Part shown: in pieces, positions 1 through 10,351 of the stretch
How positions within the stretch are numbered: the first letter of the stretch is position 1
How the letters are laid out: every line of letters begins with the position of its first letter
DNA from: Anaerolineales bacterium
GTDB taxonomy: Bacteria > Chloroflexota > Anaerolineae > Anaerolineales > Villigracilaceae
NCBI GenBank assembly: GCA_024710905.1
Contig: JANJTV010000085.1
Coordinates: forward strand, 1-64,000
DNA length: 64,000 bases
Direction of reading: 5' to 3'
The notes under the pieces: generated by a model
What the model saw: the letters and a program-made list of their open reading frames with translations, nothing else
Databases searched by the model: none
Told to the model about the DNA's origin: nothing
Position numbers and translations under genes: made by a program

Positions 1-2046
<2,046 letters not shown>

Positions 2047-2052
2047 CTCACT

Positions 2053-2484
2053 ATGGAATACGGCCTGACCACCCCTGCCCTGCTTTTCCCCGCCATCTCG
2101 TTACTCCTGCTGGCGTACACCAACCGCTTCCTGACCCTGGCAGCGCTGATGCGCGACCTGTACGGCAAATATCGCGCCAACCCGGAGGAGCGCATTAAAG
2201 CCCAGCTGCACAACCTGCGTTATCGCATTATCATCATCCGCAATATGCAGGTCTTTGGCGTCTCGTCGTTTTTTGGCTGCGTCTTGAGCATGATCCTGAT
2301 CTTCTCCGGCTGGCTGGAGGCCTCCAAGTGGGTCTTTGGCCTGAGCCTGGGATTGCTGCTGGTTTCTCTGGCGCTCTCCCTGCGCGAAGTACAGGTCTCG
2401 GTGGATGCCCTTAGCCTGCAACTGGCCGACCTGGATGCGCCGCCCGAACACCCGGAAGGAAACTCCCCGCCGCCAGCCCTGTGA
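2053..2484 (+). CDS. DUF2721 family membrane protein
   Basis: A 143-aa integral membrane protein. It has an N-terminal hydrophobic helix (TPALLFPAISLLLLAYTNR), a basic/polar segment with several arginines, then two more transmembrane helices around residues 70-115 and a Pro-rich acidic tail. This order matches DUF2721, whose function is unknown. It starts 6 nt after ligA and is followed by a clear terminator, so ligA and this gene form one unit. The link to ligA may only be positional. Confidence 0.75.
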   Translation: MEYGLTTPALLFPAISLLLLAYTNRFLTLAALMRDLYGKYRANPEERIKAQLHNLRYRIIIIRNMQVFGVSSFFGCVLSMILIFSGWLEASKWVFGLSLGLLLVSLALSLREVQVSVDALSLQLADLDAPPEHPEGNSPPPAL

Positions 2485-2502
2485 AGGGTGATATGATTAA
2501 CC

Positions 2503-2529
2503 ACCGCGCCCCCAAAGCGCGGTTTTTTA
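2503..2529 (+). terminator. Intrinsic terminator after the ligA operon
   Basis: A 7-bp stem (ACCGCGC/GCGCGGT) around a short CCCCAAA loop is followed by a run of six T on the + strand. It separates the ligA operon from the SulP gene. Confidence 0.85.
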
Positions 2530-2550
2530 TTCCTCCAAAGGAGTACTTTT

Positions 2551-4209
2551 GTGCCCAGGCGTTCCCTGCCCCAATTGCTCAAAGATGAATTTAAGGATTA
2601 TTCCCCGGCGGTCTTCCAAAAAGACCTGCTGGCCGGGCTGACGGTGGCCGCCGTGGCCCTGCCGCTGGCCCTGGCTTTTGGCGTGGCTTCCGGGGCCAGC
2701 GCTGCGGCCGGTCTTGTTACGGCCATCCTGGCGGGGCTGGTGATTGGCCTGCTTTCCGGCGCGCCGTACCAGATCAGCGGCCCGACCGGCGCAATGAGCG
2801 CGGTGTTGATTGTGCTGGTCCAGCGTTATGGACTGGAGGGCATCTGGGTGGCCGGATTGTTCTCCGGGTTGTTGTTATTGATAATTGGCCTGCTGCGGCT
2901 GGGCCGTTTTATTGCCTTTATCCCCTCGCCGGTCATCACCGGTTTTACTTCCGGCATTGCGTTAATCATCTTCATCGGCCAGATTGACGGTTTCCTGGGT
3001 ATTCAAACACCCTCGGCTGAGTCTGCCCTGCTCAAACTGGCCGGGTATTTCCAGGGCGAGATTCTACCTGATTGGCATGCCATGACCATTGCCAGCCTGG
3101 TCATCCTGGTAATGGTCTTCTGGCCGGCGAAATTCAATGCCCGCTTCCCGGCCTCGCTGCTGGGAATCATCCTTGCGACGGCACTCAACTGGCTGATGGG
3201 CTGGGATGACCCGGTGATTGGCGAAATTCCGCAAACCCTGTTCCTGGCAGACCGGCTGCAACTCCCGGCCATCCCCTGGCAAAACCTGCCAGAGTTCATT
3301 GCCCCGATCCTGACGATTACAGCTTTGGGCGCAGTCGAAAGCCTGCTGTGTGGCGCGGTCGGCGCGAACATGACCGGTAAACGCATGCAGGCCAACCAGG
3401 AATTGGTCGCACAGGGTGTTGGCAACATGCTAATCCCCTTCTTTGGCGGCGTCCCGGCCACGGCGGCCATTGCCCGCACCAGCGTGGCGGTTAAATCAGG
3501 CGGACAGACTCGCCTGGTCAGCATCATCCATGCCCTCGGGCTGCTGGCTTCCATGTTCCTGCTTGCGCCGGTCATGGCGCAAATCCCGTTGGCGGCCCTG
3601 GCAGGTGTGCTGATGGTGACCGCCGTGCGGATGAACGAATGGGAAGCCATCCGGTTTATCTTTCGGCACCGTTTCAAAACCGCCATGCTGGCCTTTGGCC
3701 TGACCATGCTGGCCACCATTGCCCTCGACCTGACCCAGGCCATCCTGATTGGCACGTTCATTACCGGGGCAATTTTCCTTAACCAGTTGGCCAGCATCCA
3801 GATTGATGTGCAGGAAGTGGACCCCGAAAAACTGAAGGCGCGCGGCATCCAGACAGCCGCCAAGTGCCGTCACATCCGTGTGGCGTTCCTGACCGGCCCG
3901 CTTTTCTTTGCCGCCACGGGGAATTTCAATGAAGCCTTTGCCGACCTGCGCGATACCCACGCTTTGATCCTGTCCATGCGCGGCGTGCCGCTGGTGGATA
4001 CCTCCGGCTTGGAAGTCATTCATCGTTTGCACGAAAAACTGCACACCCGGGGCGGCACGCTCATGCTGGCAGGTGTGCACGACAATGTGCGCGCCACACT
4101 GGAGCGCGCCGGGTTGCTGGATCAAATCGGCGCAGAAAACCTGTTCTGGTCGTCAGACCAGGCCATTGTGGCTGCCGAAAAGCTGGATTGTGTGTATTGC
4201 GCGGATTAG
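2551..4209 (+). CDS. SulP family anion transporter with STAS domain
   Basis: A 552-aa SLC26/SulP permease with an N-terminal multi-pass domain. It carries the family segment GPTGAMSAVL near residue 85. A C-terminal cytoplasmic STAS domain occupies roughly residues 430-545 (...LILSMRGVPLVDTSGLEVI...). Family members move sulfate, bicarbonate or other anions; the substrate cannot be read from sequence. Translation starts at GTG, backed by AAAGGAG 7 nt upstream. The gene meets the convergent sua5 gene with a 4-bp overlap of stop codons and has no terminator of its own in between. Confidence 0.93.
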   Translation: MPRRSLPQLLKDEFKDYSPAVFQKDLLAGLTVAAVALPLALAFGVASGASAAAGLVTAILAGLVIGLLSGAPYQISGPTGAMSAVLIVLVQRYGLEGIWVAGLFSGLLLLIIGLLRLGRFIAFIPSPVITGFTSGIALIIFIGQIDGFLGIQTPSAESALLKLAGYFQGEILPDWHAMTIASLVILVMVFWPAKFNARFPASLLGIILATALNWLMGWDDPVIGEIPQTLFLADRLQLPAIPWQNLPEFIAPILTITALGAVESLLCGAVGANMTGKRMQANQELVAQGVGNMLIPFFGGVPATAAIARTSVAVKSGGQTRLVSIIHALGLLASMFLLAPVMAQIPLAALAGVLMVTAVRMNEWEAIRFIFRHRFKTAMLAFGLTMLATIALDLTQAILIGTFITGAIFLNQLASIQIDVQEVDPEKLKARGIQTAAKCRHIRVAFLTGPLFFAATGNFNEAFADLRDTHALILSMRGVPLVDTSGLEVIHRLHEKLHTRGGTLMLAGVHDNVRATLERAGLLDQIGAENLFWSSDQAIVAAEKLDCVYCAD

Positions 4210-5240
4210 TGGATGACTTTGACTGCCGCCCGCCGCAGCCGGTCGCGGATGGCCAGCCCCAGCCCGGCCTCGCCGAAATCACGGCACAGGATGACATCCA
4301 CTTTCTGCCTGTCCAGCCAGCGCATTCCTGCGTATAGCCGTTTGGCGATTTGGGCTGTATCGTTGGAATCTCCCAGGCGATAGGCCAACGCCCCGGCCTT
4401 TTCAAAGGCCGGGGCTTCTTCCTGCGCGGCGAGCACCCCGACCGTTCTCCCCCGGGCCTTTTCTCCCGATAAATAGACCAGCATTTGCTCCCGGGCATCT
4501 TGCGATAAAAAGAAAACCAGCTCTGCGCGCGGGGCGTAATGTTTTTCCAGCAGGCCGGGCGATGGCAGCCCGGCCTCGGCTTTGCGTTTGACATCCAGAA
4601 CATCGATTGGCCCGAGCAGGGCCTCCAGCGCTTCGCGTGGCACGCCGCCGGGGCGCAGAATCCGCGCCGGGGAGGTGGAAATATCCAGCACGGTGGATTC
4701 CACACCGATACTGGCGGGTCCGCCGTCCAGGATGATGTCAATGCGCCCATCCAGGTCGTGCATGACGTGGGTTGCCAGCGTCGGGCTGGTATGCCCGAAG
4801 CGGTTGGCGCTTGGCGCGGCAATTGGCAGGTTGCAGCTTTTGAGCAGGGCCTGGGCCACCGGGTGGCTGGGCACACGCACGGCTACAGTTTCCAGCCCGG
4901 CAGTAACTGCATAAGGAACGTGCTTGTTTTTCGGCAGGATTAACGTCAGCGGGCCGGGCCAGAATTTTTCTGCCAGCAATTGGGCTGTTTCAGGTACGGT
5001 AGCGCACACCTGGGGCAATTGCTCCACGCTGCTTAAATGGATAATCAGCGGGTCTTCGGAAGGCCTGCCTTTGGCGGTGAAAATCTTTTGCACGGCATTT
5101 TCATCCAGCGCATTGGCGCCCAAGCCGTAAACGGTTTCGGTGGGGAAGGCCACCAGCCCGCCCTGTTGCAGGGTTTGGGCGGCGCGTTGGATGTGCTCAG
5201 GCTCGGGGTGCTCGTGATGGATGGTTAGTGAAATGGTCAT
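4206..5240 (-). CDS. L-threonylcarbamoyladenylate synthase, long Sua5 form
   Basis: Makes threonylcarbamoyl-AMP from threonine, bicarbonate and ATP, the first step of tRNA t6A37 modification. The 344-aa protein has the N-terminal YrdC domain (GGLVAFPTETVYGLGANA, then KGRPSEDPLIIH) and a C-terminal Sua5-specific domain that short TsaC proteins lack. A second, shorter paralogue lies at 55404-56024 and TsaD at 54054-55109. A perfect 12-bp inverted repeat is embedded in its coding sequence near 4390-4415. The start is ATG; the 5' region offers no strong ribosome-binding site. Confidence 0.92.
   Translation of the reverse strand: MTISLTIHHEHPEPEHIQRAAQTLQQGGLVAFPTETVYGLGANALDENAVQKIFTAKGRPSEDPLIIHLSSVEQLPQVCATVPETAQLLAEKFWPGPLTLILPKNKHVPYAVTAGLETVAVRVPSHPVAQALLKSCNLPIAAPSANRFGHTSPTLATHVMHDLDGRIDIILDGGPASIGVESTVLDISTSPARILRPGGVPREALEALLGPIDVLDVKRKAEAGLPSPGLLEKHYAPRAELVFFLSQDAREQMLVYLSGEKARGRTVGVLAAQEEAPAFEKAGALAYRLGDSNDTAQIAKRLYAGMRWLDRQKVDVILCRDFGEAGLGLAIRDRLRRAAVKVIH
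4390..4415. repeat. Perfect 12-bp inverted repeat inside sua5
   Basis: GCCCCGGCCTTT and AAAGGCCGGGGC are separated by 2 nt, inside the sua5 coding sequence. On the + strand the stem is followed by TTCTTCC. It could therefore stop read-through from sulP, which ends 180 bp upstream without a terminator of its own. Confidence 0.6.
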
Positions 5241-5245
5241 GGGTT

Positions 5246-5271
5246 TGAAAAGCCATGCTAAATAAGCATGG
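5246..5271 (-). terminator. Hairpin overlapping the kinase stop codon
   Basis: A 7-bp perfect stem (CCATGCT/AGCATGG) with a 5-nt loop spans the stop codon of the kinase gene. It is followed on the minus strand by CTTTTC. This is a weak intrinsic terminator candidate between the kinase and sua5. Confidence 0.45.
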
Positions 5272-7204
5272 CTTCTTTCAGGGCGGTGGCGCTTGGGTAG
5301 CGGTCTTCCGGCTTTTTCGCCAGGGCGCGCTGGATGGCGAAGGCCACGTTTTCGGGGATGTCCGGGTTAAGGCTGCGCGGGTTGGGCGCGGGTTGTTGCA
5401 GGTGGGCGAACATGACCTGGGCGGCGTTCCCTTTGAAGGGTCGTTCGCCGGTCAGCAGTTCGAACAGGATTAACCCCATGGCGTAGATGTCAGCGCGGTG
5501 GTCAACCGTGCGTGATTCCTTGATTTGCTCCGGGGCCATGTAGTCGATGGTGCCAACCGCGCCGGTGCCGGTCAGGTGGGTCTGGGCATCCTGGATCTTG
5601 GCGATGCCGAAATCCATCAGCACTGGGTGCAGGTTGCCCTGGTTGTCGGCGCGCAGCATGATGTTGGATGGCTTGATGTCGCGGTGTACAAAGCCCTGGC
5701 TGTGGGCGTAATCCAGCGCGCTGGAAAATTCCTCTATGAACGGCTGGATGTCTTTGAATGGCAACCGGCCATTGTTTTTGATGACGTCGCCCAGTTCCTG
5801 GCCTTCGATAAACTCCAGTACCAGGTAGGCAGTATTATCCTGCTCGCCGAATTCGATGGCGCGCACGATGTTGGGATGGTTAAGTTTGGAAGTGGACTGG
5901 GCTTCGCGGGCAAAACGGCTGCGGAAATCGGCTTCCCCGGCCCGACGCTCATTGAGGATTTTGATGGCGACCACCTGCCCGTCGGCAAAACCGCGGTAGA
6001 CCTCGCCCATGCCGCCGTTGCCAATCACATCCAGCACCTGGTATTTGCCCAATTTCCTGCCAGTCAGCAAGCCTGGATTGGAAATGGATTGCGGCCCCTG
6101 GCCTTTGTTCAGTTCGTTCAAGTTGAAACGCAGGCGGTAAAAACGGCGGTCAATCAGATCCTGGGCTTGTTTGCGGGCCGGGTTGAACAGCATGCCGACC
6201 ATCAGTGCGGCCAGCACGGCAGAGATCTCGTTTTGCCCACCAGGTAGGATGTTGCGGAAGATGGCCGTGGCGGCAAAGAAAATGCCTGCAAACGGGATGG
6301 CCAGCATGACGGCAATGACCACCACCACCAGCGAGCGGTTAATGACTAGGTCAATGTCCCATAGTTTGTAACGCATAACAGAAAGCGTAATAGCCGCCGG
6401 GAAGATGAATAAGCCCACCTGCTGGGCAATGCGCAGACACGTGAGGATGAAGTAGTTTTCCGGGCCGCGCGGGCCAAAGACCTGCCCGATGTTGACCAGG
6501 TAAATATACCCGGCCACAATTGGCACAGTGAATGCCAGCCCCACCAAAAGCCATTTGGTTTGCTGGCGCTGGGCCGGGGTGGATTGGGTACGATAGCGAT
6601 ACACCTGGAAGCCGAAGCCGATCACGATCAGCAGGACGACGATGCCCACCTCGATGGCGCCTTGCCCAACGCTGTTGATGTAAATATTGGCCCAGATGAG
6701 GTAGCGAAAGATGAATAGTGGCAGGATGACCCACTTAAAAAGAGCAGGGATGATTTTGCCGGATGGGAAGATGTAGAAGAAGGTTACCTGGCTGGTTTCC
6801 CCAAGGGCGATCAGCAGTACGGCCAGGTAGAGGAAAACGCCGTCGGAGTAGGTTGAGTTGGCGTAGATGAAGGCGGTCAGGAACATCATCGCCCCGACGA
6901 ACAGGGCCATCCAGTCGTTGGAGCGCTTCCAGAACAGGAACAGGGCAATGCCACCGAATACGCCCATGGAGAGGATGTCCAGCCCGATGCGGAAGTATCC
7001 GTCGAACCCGGCCGGTATGCCAATCGACTGGAAATACGCACCCAACTCGGGGTTGAAGTTGACCACGTGGTTCTGGTACGTTTCAGGGATGCCTGCCAGT
7101 ACAATGCCCCAACTCAGGACGAATAGGGTTAGCCAGGTAAGTTTGACTACCCGGCCGATCTGGGCAGGGAGTTGATTCTGGGTGGTGCGGCTGGACATGC
7201 TCAT
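5258..7204 (-). CDS. Membrane-sensor Ser/Thr protein kinase
   Basis: A 648-aa protein. Residues 1 to about 345 form a multi-pass membrane region ending in a segment (YKLWDIDLVINRSL ... DRRFYRLRFN) that I recognise from Chloroflexota sensor histidine kinases. From about residue 386 there is a complete Hanks-type kinase. It has the glycine loop GNGGMGEVYRG, the VAIK lysine, HRDIKPSN near 507, DFG near 531 and MAPEQ. No PASTA or other C-terminal module follows. The sensor is N-terminal, the reverse of the usual PknB layout. The start ATG has TATAAT 8 nt upstream and no Shine-Dalgarno; TTGACG lies 19 bp further up. Substrates are unknown. Confidence 0.93.
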   Translation of the reverse strand: MSMSSRTTQNQLPAQIGRVVKLTWLTLFVLSWGIVLAGIPETYQNHVVNFNPELGAYFQSIGIPAGFDGYFRIGLDILSMGVFGGIALFLFWKRSNDWMALFVGAMMFLTAFIYANSTYSDGVFLYLAVLLIALGETSQVTFFYIFPSGKIIPALFKWVILPLFIFRYLIWANIYINSVGQGAIEVGIVVLLIVIGFGFQVYRYRTQSTPAQRQQTKWLLVGLAFTVPIVAGYIYLVNIGQVFGPRGPENYFILTCLRIAQQVGLFIFPAAITLSVMRYKLWDIDLVINRSLVVVVIAVMLAIPFAGIFFAATAIFRNILPGGQNEISAVLAALMVGMLFNPARKQAQDLIDRRFYRLRFNLNELNKGQGPQSISNPGLLTGRKLGKYQVLDVIGNGGMGEVYRGFADGQVVAIKILNERRAGEADFRSRFAREAQSTSKLNHPNIVRAIEFGEQDNTAYLVLEFIEGQELGDVIKNNGRLPFKDIQPFIEEFSSALDYAHSQGFVHRDIKPSNIMLRADNQGNLHPVLMDFGIAKIQDAQTHLTGTGAVGTIDYMAPEQIKESRTVDHRADIYAMGLILFELLTGERPFKGNAAQVMFAHLQQPAPNPRSLNPDIPENVAFAIQRALAKKPEDRYPSATALKEAMLI

Positions 7205-7212
7205 GGCGGGGA

Positions 7213-7243
7213 ATTATACCTTTTGTTATGACTGGGTCGTCAA
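7213..7243 (-). promoter_or_regulatory. Promoter of the membrane kinase gene
   Basis: On the minus strand TTGACG, a 19-bp spacer and a perfect TATAAT are followed after 8 nt by the ATG of the kinase. This places the transcription start at or next to the start codon. Confidence 0.55.
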
Positions 7244-7246
7244 TGA

Positions 7247-7888
7247 TTACATGTCTTCTGTCAGGACAGCTTCATCGGGCTGGTGGGTTTTCACTTTCAA
7301 CAGCTTGAAACCCCACTGTACGGATGGACCGATCAAGAGAGCAAAGATAACAGTTCCAATCCCGGCCGGGCCGCCCAACAGCCAGCCGATCAGTACCACG
7401 GTCACCTCGATGCTGGCGCGGGCGGCGCGGATGCTCCAGCCGGTGGTGCGGTGAATGGCCAGCATCAGGCTGTCTCGTGGGCCTGCCCCGGCATCCACAC
7501 CAATGTAAATGGCGCTGGCCAGCCCCATCATAGCGATTGCCACCAGCAGCATGGTTGCCTGCAGAATCAGGTTATCGTTCACCGAGGGCAGCAGCCAAAG
7601 CGCTCCATCCAGCCAGGGGCCAATGAATAGGATGTTGCCAAGCGTGCCCCAGCCGATTTTTTCCTTCAAGATAATCGCGCCGCTTAGAACCACAAAGCCC
7701 ACCAGTACGGTCAGTGTGCCAGGGGTCAGGCCGGTCAGGTTGGCTATCGCGACCTCCAGTACAGCCCAAGCGCTCGTGCCCAGGTTGGCGCGGATCATGA
7801 TGGCAATGGCCGCCCCGAATAGGGCAAAGCCAAGTTGGATGCGCAGGAAATCCTGCAGAAAAGTATTCCATCGAATTGGTTTGATCAA
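7247..7888 (-). CDS. YczE/YitT-like integral membrane protein
   Basis: Multi-pass membrane protein resembling the YczE/YyaS/YitT group (FALFGAAIAIMIRANLGTSAWAVLE, DAGAGPRDSLMLAI). Function is unknown; some relatives are linked to transport or lipopeptide production. The ORF track starts at 7945, but that codon lies inside the terminator of the preceding gene. I prefer the TTG at 7888, preceded by GAGGAA on the minus strand, giving 213 aa. The gene sits between the kinase and a small membrane protein, all on the same strand. Confidence 0.7.
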   Translation of the reverse strand: MIKPIRWNTFLQDFLRIQLGFALFGAAIAIMIRANLGTSAWAVLEVAIANLTGLTPGTLTVLVGFVVLSGAIILKEKIGWGTLGNILFIGPWLDGALWLLPSVNDNLILQATMLLVAIAMMGLASAIYIGVDAGAGPRDSLMLAIHRTTGWSIRAARASIEVTVVLIGWLLGGPAGIGTVIFALLIGPSVQWGFKLLKVKTHQPDEAVLTEDM

Positions 7889-7908
7889 GGTTCCTCTATT
7901 CAGTGCAT

Positions 7909-7933
7909 CAAAAAAACCGCTGGCAAGCAGCGG
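7909..7933 (-). terminator. Intrinsic terminator
   Basis: On the minus strand CCGCTG-CTTGC-CAGCGG is followed by seven T. It lies just downstream of the 7958-8317 gene and upstream of the YczE-like gene. Confidence 0.85.
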
Positions 7934-7957
7934 CCCTGTAATCAAACACTTGAATGG

Positions 7958-8317
7958 CTATTTCGATGCTTCGCGAATGTTGTCGCGCAAGTCGAGTGCC
8001 TGGCCGATAAGAAGCGAGAGAATAATTCCCACCAAGACCAAGCCACCAATGACCGGCAAGGTCCATTCTGATTGCCAGAAAAGGGGGACGACGAGAACGG
8101 CCAGGATGCCAAGTGTAATGCTGATGATCACCCCGCGCCAGATATGAGAAATGCCGCCCCATACCTTTTTGGCGGTCACACTGCGGTCAAAATTGCGTTC
8201 ACGCCGGGCTACCCCGCGCTGGAACTCTCGTTCCTTTATGCTCGGGTCGCGCGCACCAATTTGCTGTTGGCGTAGGCGGATTAATCGTTCCTGTTCGGGG
8301 GTTAATTTTTCTGCCAT
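7958..8317 (-). CDS. Small two-helix membrane protein, unknown function
   Basis: A 119-aa protein with a charged, Gln/Arg-rich N-terminal half (about residues 1-55), two transmembrane helices (about 60-110) and a short charged tail. I do not recognise a family. The ORF track extends to 8755, but that would overlap the divergent methyltransferase. The ATG at 8317 is preferred because TATACT ends 6 nt upstream and the protein then begins MAEKLTPEQERL. It has no Shine-Dalgarno and is probably leaderless. A terminator follows the stop codon. Confidence 0.75.
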   Translation of the reverse strand: MAEKLTPEQERLIRLRQQQIGARDPSIKEREFQRGVARRERNFDRSVTAKKVWGGISHIWRGVIISITLGILAVLVVPLFWQSEWTLPVIGGLVLVGIILSLLIGQALDLRDNIREASK

Positions 8318-8380
8318 GCGTAAAGTATAGCAGCACGATTGCCCGTGCGCAAGAACCAGCTGTGATAGACTTTGCGCATG
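8315..8380. promoter_or_regulatory. Divergent, near-palindromic promoter/start region
   Basis: The two divergent start codons are embedded in matching 15-mers: TATACTTTACGCATG on the minus strand and TAGACTTTGCGCATG on the plus strand. They agree at 13 of 15 positions. Each combines a -10-like hexamer, 6 nt and ATG. Confidence 0.55.
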
Positions 8381-9565
8381 GCTTACTTGCTCCTTAAACC
8401 CGATCGCGAGAAATCGCTCCTGCGCCGCCACCCCTGGGTATTTTCCGGCGCCATCGAAAAACTGGTCGGCAGCCCCGCTCCTGGCGAAACCATACGCGTG
8501 CTCAATTCCCACGGCCAGTTCCTGGCCCACACTGCGTACAGCCCGCATTCGCAGATTCGCGCGCGAGTGTGGAGCTTTGATGAAAATGCAACGGTGGATG
8601 TGGATTTCCTGCGCGGGCGGATTCGCCAGGCGCTTGCCCGGCGGGCTACCCCGGGCCTGGTTTCTGTTACCAATGCCGTTCGCCTGATCCACGCGGAATC
8701 GGACAACCTGCCCGGACTGGTGGTGGATCGTTACGGGGAATTGCTGGTGATGCAAAGCCTGACGGCCGGCAGCGAATTCTGGAAGGAAACACTGGCTGAT
8801 CTGCTGCTGGAAGAAACCGGCTGCAAGTCTGTGTACGAACGCTCCGATGCAGATGTACGCGAGCTGGAAGGCCTGCCGGTGATTAACGGCTGGCTGCGCG
8901 GGGGAACAAGCAGTCCGGTGCAGGTGACCGAATATGGCTTAAAATTTATTGTCAACGTTGAAACCGGCCATAAGACCGGTTTTTACCTCGACCAACGTCA
9001 CAACCGCTTCCGGGTGGGTCAATTGTCCGCCGGTCGCGATGTGTTGAACTGCTTTTGCTACACGGGCGGTTTCAGCATCCACGCTGCAGCAAATGGCGCC
9101 AACTCCGTGCTTTCAGTGGATAGCTCTGCCGATGCGCTGGCGCTGGGCGCACAAAATGCCGCCCTGAACGGCCTGGAAGGGGGCAAGCTGGACTGGCTGG
9201 AAGGGGATGTCTTTCCCCTGCTGCGCAAGTTCCGCGACCAGGCGCGCTCGTTTGACCTGATCATCCTCGACCCGCCCAAGTTCGCCGCCACCGCCTCGCA
9301 GGCCGAAAAAGCATCACGCGGTTACAAGGACATCAACCGCCTGGCCTTCAAATTGCTGCGCCCCGGAGGCTTGCTGGCAACCTTCTCCTGCTCCGGCGGT
9401 ATTGATGCGGCTCTGTTCCAGAAAATCGTCGCCTCCGCCGCTCTGGATGCGGGCGTGGATGCAGTTATGCTGGAGCACTTTTCACAGGCATCAGACCACC
9501 CGGTGGCTCTGCACTTCCCCGAAGGAGCCTATCTCAAAGGCTTGCTCTGCCAGCGCATGGATTAA
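8378..9565 (+). CDS. Class I rRNA methyltransferase, RlmI-like, with PUA domain
   Basis: SAM-dependent methyltransferase of the RlmI/YccW family, which makes 5-methylcytosine in 23S rRNA. The N-terminal PUA domain covers about residues 1-75 (LLRRHPWVFSGAIE). The SAM-binding segment VLNCFCYTGGFSIHAA lies near 225 and the catalytic-type motif DLIILDPPKFA near 300. The protein is about 395 aa, normal for the family. The ORF track starts at a TTG two codons earlier; ATG 8378 is preferred because TAGACT lies 6 nt upstream. The target base is inferred from family only. Confidence 0.9.
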   Translation: MAYLLLKPDREKSLLRRHPWVFSGAIEKLVGSPAPGETIRVLNSHGQFLAHTAYSPHSQIRARVWSFDENATVDVDFLRGRIRQALARRATPGLVSVTNAVRLIHAESDNLPGLVVDRYGELLVMQSLTAGSEFWKETLADLLLEETGCKSVYERSDADVRELEGLPVINGWLRGGTSSPVQVTEYGLKFIVNVETGHKTGFYLDQRHNRFRVGQLSAGRDVLNCFCYTGGFSIHAAANGANSVLSVDSSADALALGAQNAALNGLEGGKLDWLEGDVFPLLRKFRDQARSFDLIILDPPKFAATASQAEKASRGYKDINRLAFKLLRPGGLLATFSCSGGIDAALFQKIVASAALDAGVDAVMLEHFSQASDHPVALHFPEGAYLKGLLCQRMD

Positions 9566-9587
9566 ATTATCGCAAACCTTCCGAATC

Positions 9588-9615
9588 AAAACAGCCGACC
9601 GAGAGTCGGCTGTTT
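9588..9615 (+). terminator. Intrinsic terminator between convergent genes
   Basis: AAAACAGCCGAC and GTCGGCTGTTT form a strong stem with a 5-nt loop followed by GTTTT on the + strand. The A-run on the other side makes it usable in both directions. Confidence 0.85.
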
Positions 9616-9635
9616 GTTTTATGTCCTTGGATTGC

Positions 9636-9863
9636 TTAGTCTTCGTTCAGGGCGGCGATGGCACGCAACAGGCCAAAGACCAGCACGCCAATCTTGATTC
9701 CCTCGGTGGGGGTCAGCAGGCTGTCACGGCCTTTATTGTTGGCGCGGCGGTTAATCAATATGGCGGCCAGTAACCCGGCCCCGGCCCCAACCAATGCACC
9801 AATCAGCAGGGTGTTTGCCCCGCCAGAGCGACGCTTTTCGATTTCATTCTTTTTTGACGACAT
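9636..9863 (-). CDS. Small glycine-zipper membrane protein
   Basis: A 75-aa protein with a basic N-terminus followed by a Gly/Ala-rich transmembrane helix (LIGALVGAGAGLLAAILI) and a second weakly hydrophobic stretch near the C-terminus. It resembles YtxH-like small proteins only loosely. Its ATG shares one base with the upstream stop codon (TAATG), so it is translationally coupled to the 140-aa gene. Function is unknown. Confidence 0.65.
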   Translation of the reverse strand: MSSKKNEIEKRRSGGANTLLIGALVGAGAGLLAAILINRRANNKGRDSLLTPTEGIKIGVLVFGLLRAIAALNED

Positions 9864-10285
9864 TATTTCTCCTCCTCCCGAGACAACAGGGAAAGCCAGG
9901 CCTTCATGCGGATGATGGGTGTGGTAATTTGTTTGTTGATCTGTACCACCCTGGCGCTGACGTACTGCACATATTCCTGAGCCAGCCCGGTGTAGCGCGG
10001 CGTAATTTTGAGCAGGCGATGCAGGCCATAAATGAGCGTAGACAGCACCATCATGATGACCAGAAGCGCACCCAGTGCCGGGATGGACATCCAGATGGTG
10101 GAAATGGCAGCCCAGCGGCCGACATCCCCGCTGTCACGGAAGGTGGCCACCCCGATGAGCACGGCCAGCCCCACCCCGGCCAGCACCAACAGCAGGATGG
10201 GCGTTAAAATCTGGGTGCGGAACTCACGGCGGTGTTTCAGGTAGCTTTCTCGTTCAGGTTTGGGGATAATCGGGCGGTTGCTCAT
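9863..10285 (-). CDS. Two-helix membrane protein, unknown function
   Basis: A 140-aa protein with a charged N-terminus (about 25 aa), a transmembrane helix near residues 27-48, a second near 68-90, and an amphipathic C-terminal half. No family is recognised. The start ATG has TATAAT exactly 6 nt upstream and no Shine-Dalgarno, suggesting leaderless transcription. That -10 element lies directly behind the terminator of maeB. It forms a two-gene unit with the 75-aa membrane protein. Confidence 0.7.
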   Translation of the reverse strand: MSNRPIIPKPERESYLKHRREFRTQILTPILLLVLAGVGLAVLIGVATFRDSGDVGRWAAISTIWMSIPALGALLVIMMVLSTLIYGLHRLLKITPRYTGLAQEYVQYVSARVVQINKQITTPIIRMKAWLSLLSREEEK

Positions 10286-10300
10286 GGGTTTATTATACCG

Positions 10301-10335
10301 AAAAAAACAGGGGCGCAGATTTCCTGCGCCCCTGT
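10301..10335 (-). terminator. Intrinsic terminator of maeB
   Basis: A 12-bp perfect stem (ACAGGGGCGCAG/CTGCGCCCCTGT) with a 5-nt loop is followed on the minus strand by a run of seven T. Confidence 0.9.
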
Positions 10336-10351
10336 GGATGTAAAAAACGGA

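Noticed and set aside
3003-3863. 286-aa minus-strand ORF inside the SulP gene
   Set aside because: Shadow frame; the plus-strand SulP protein is complete with a ribosome-binding site.
8378-8755. Long N-terminal extension of the 7958-8317 gene as given in the ORF track
   Set aside because: It would run antisense through the RlmI-like gene; the ATG at 8317 has a matching -10 element.
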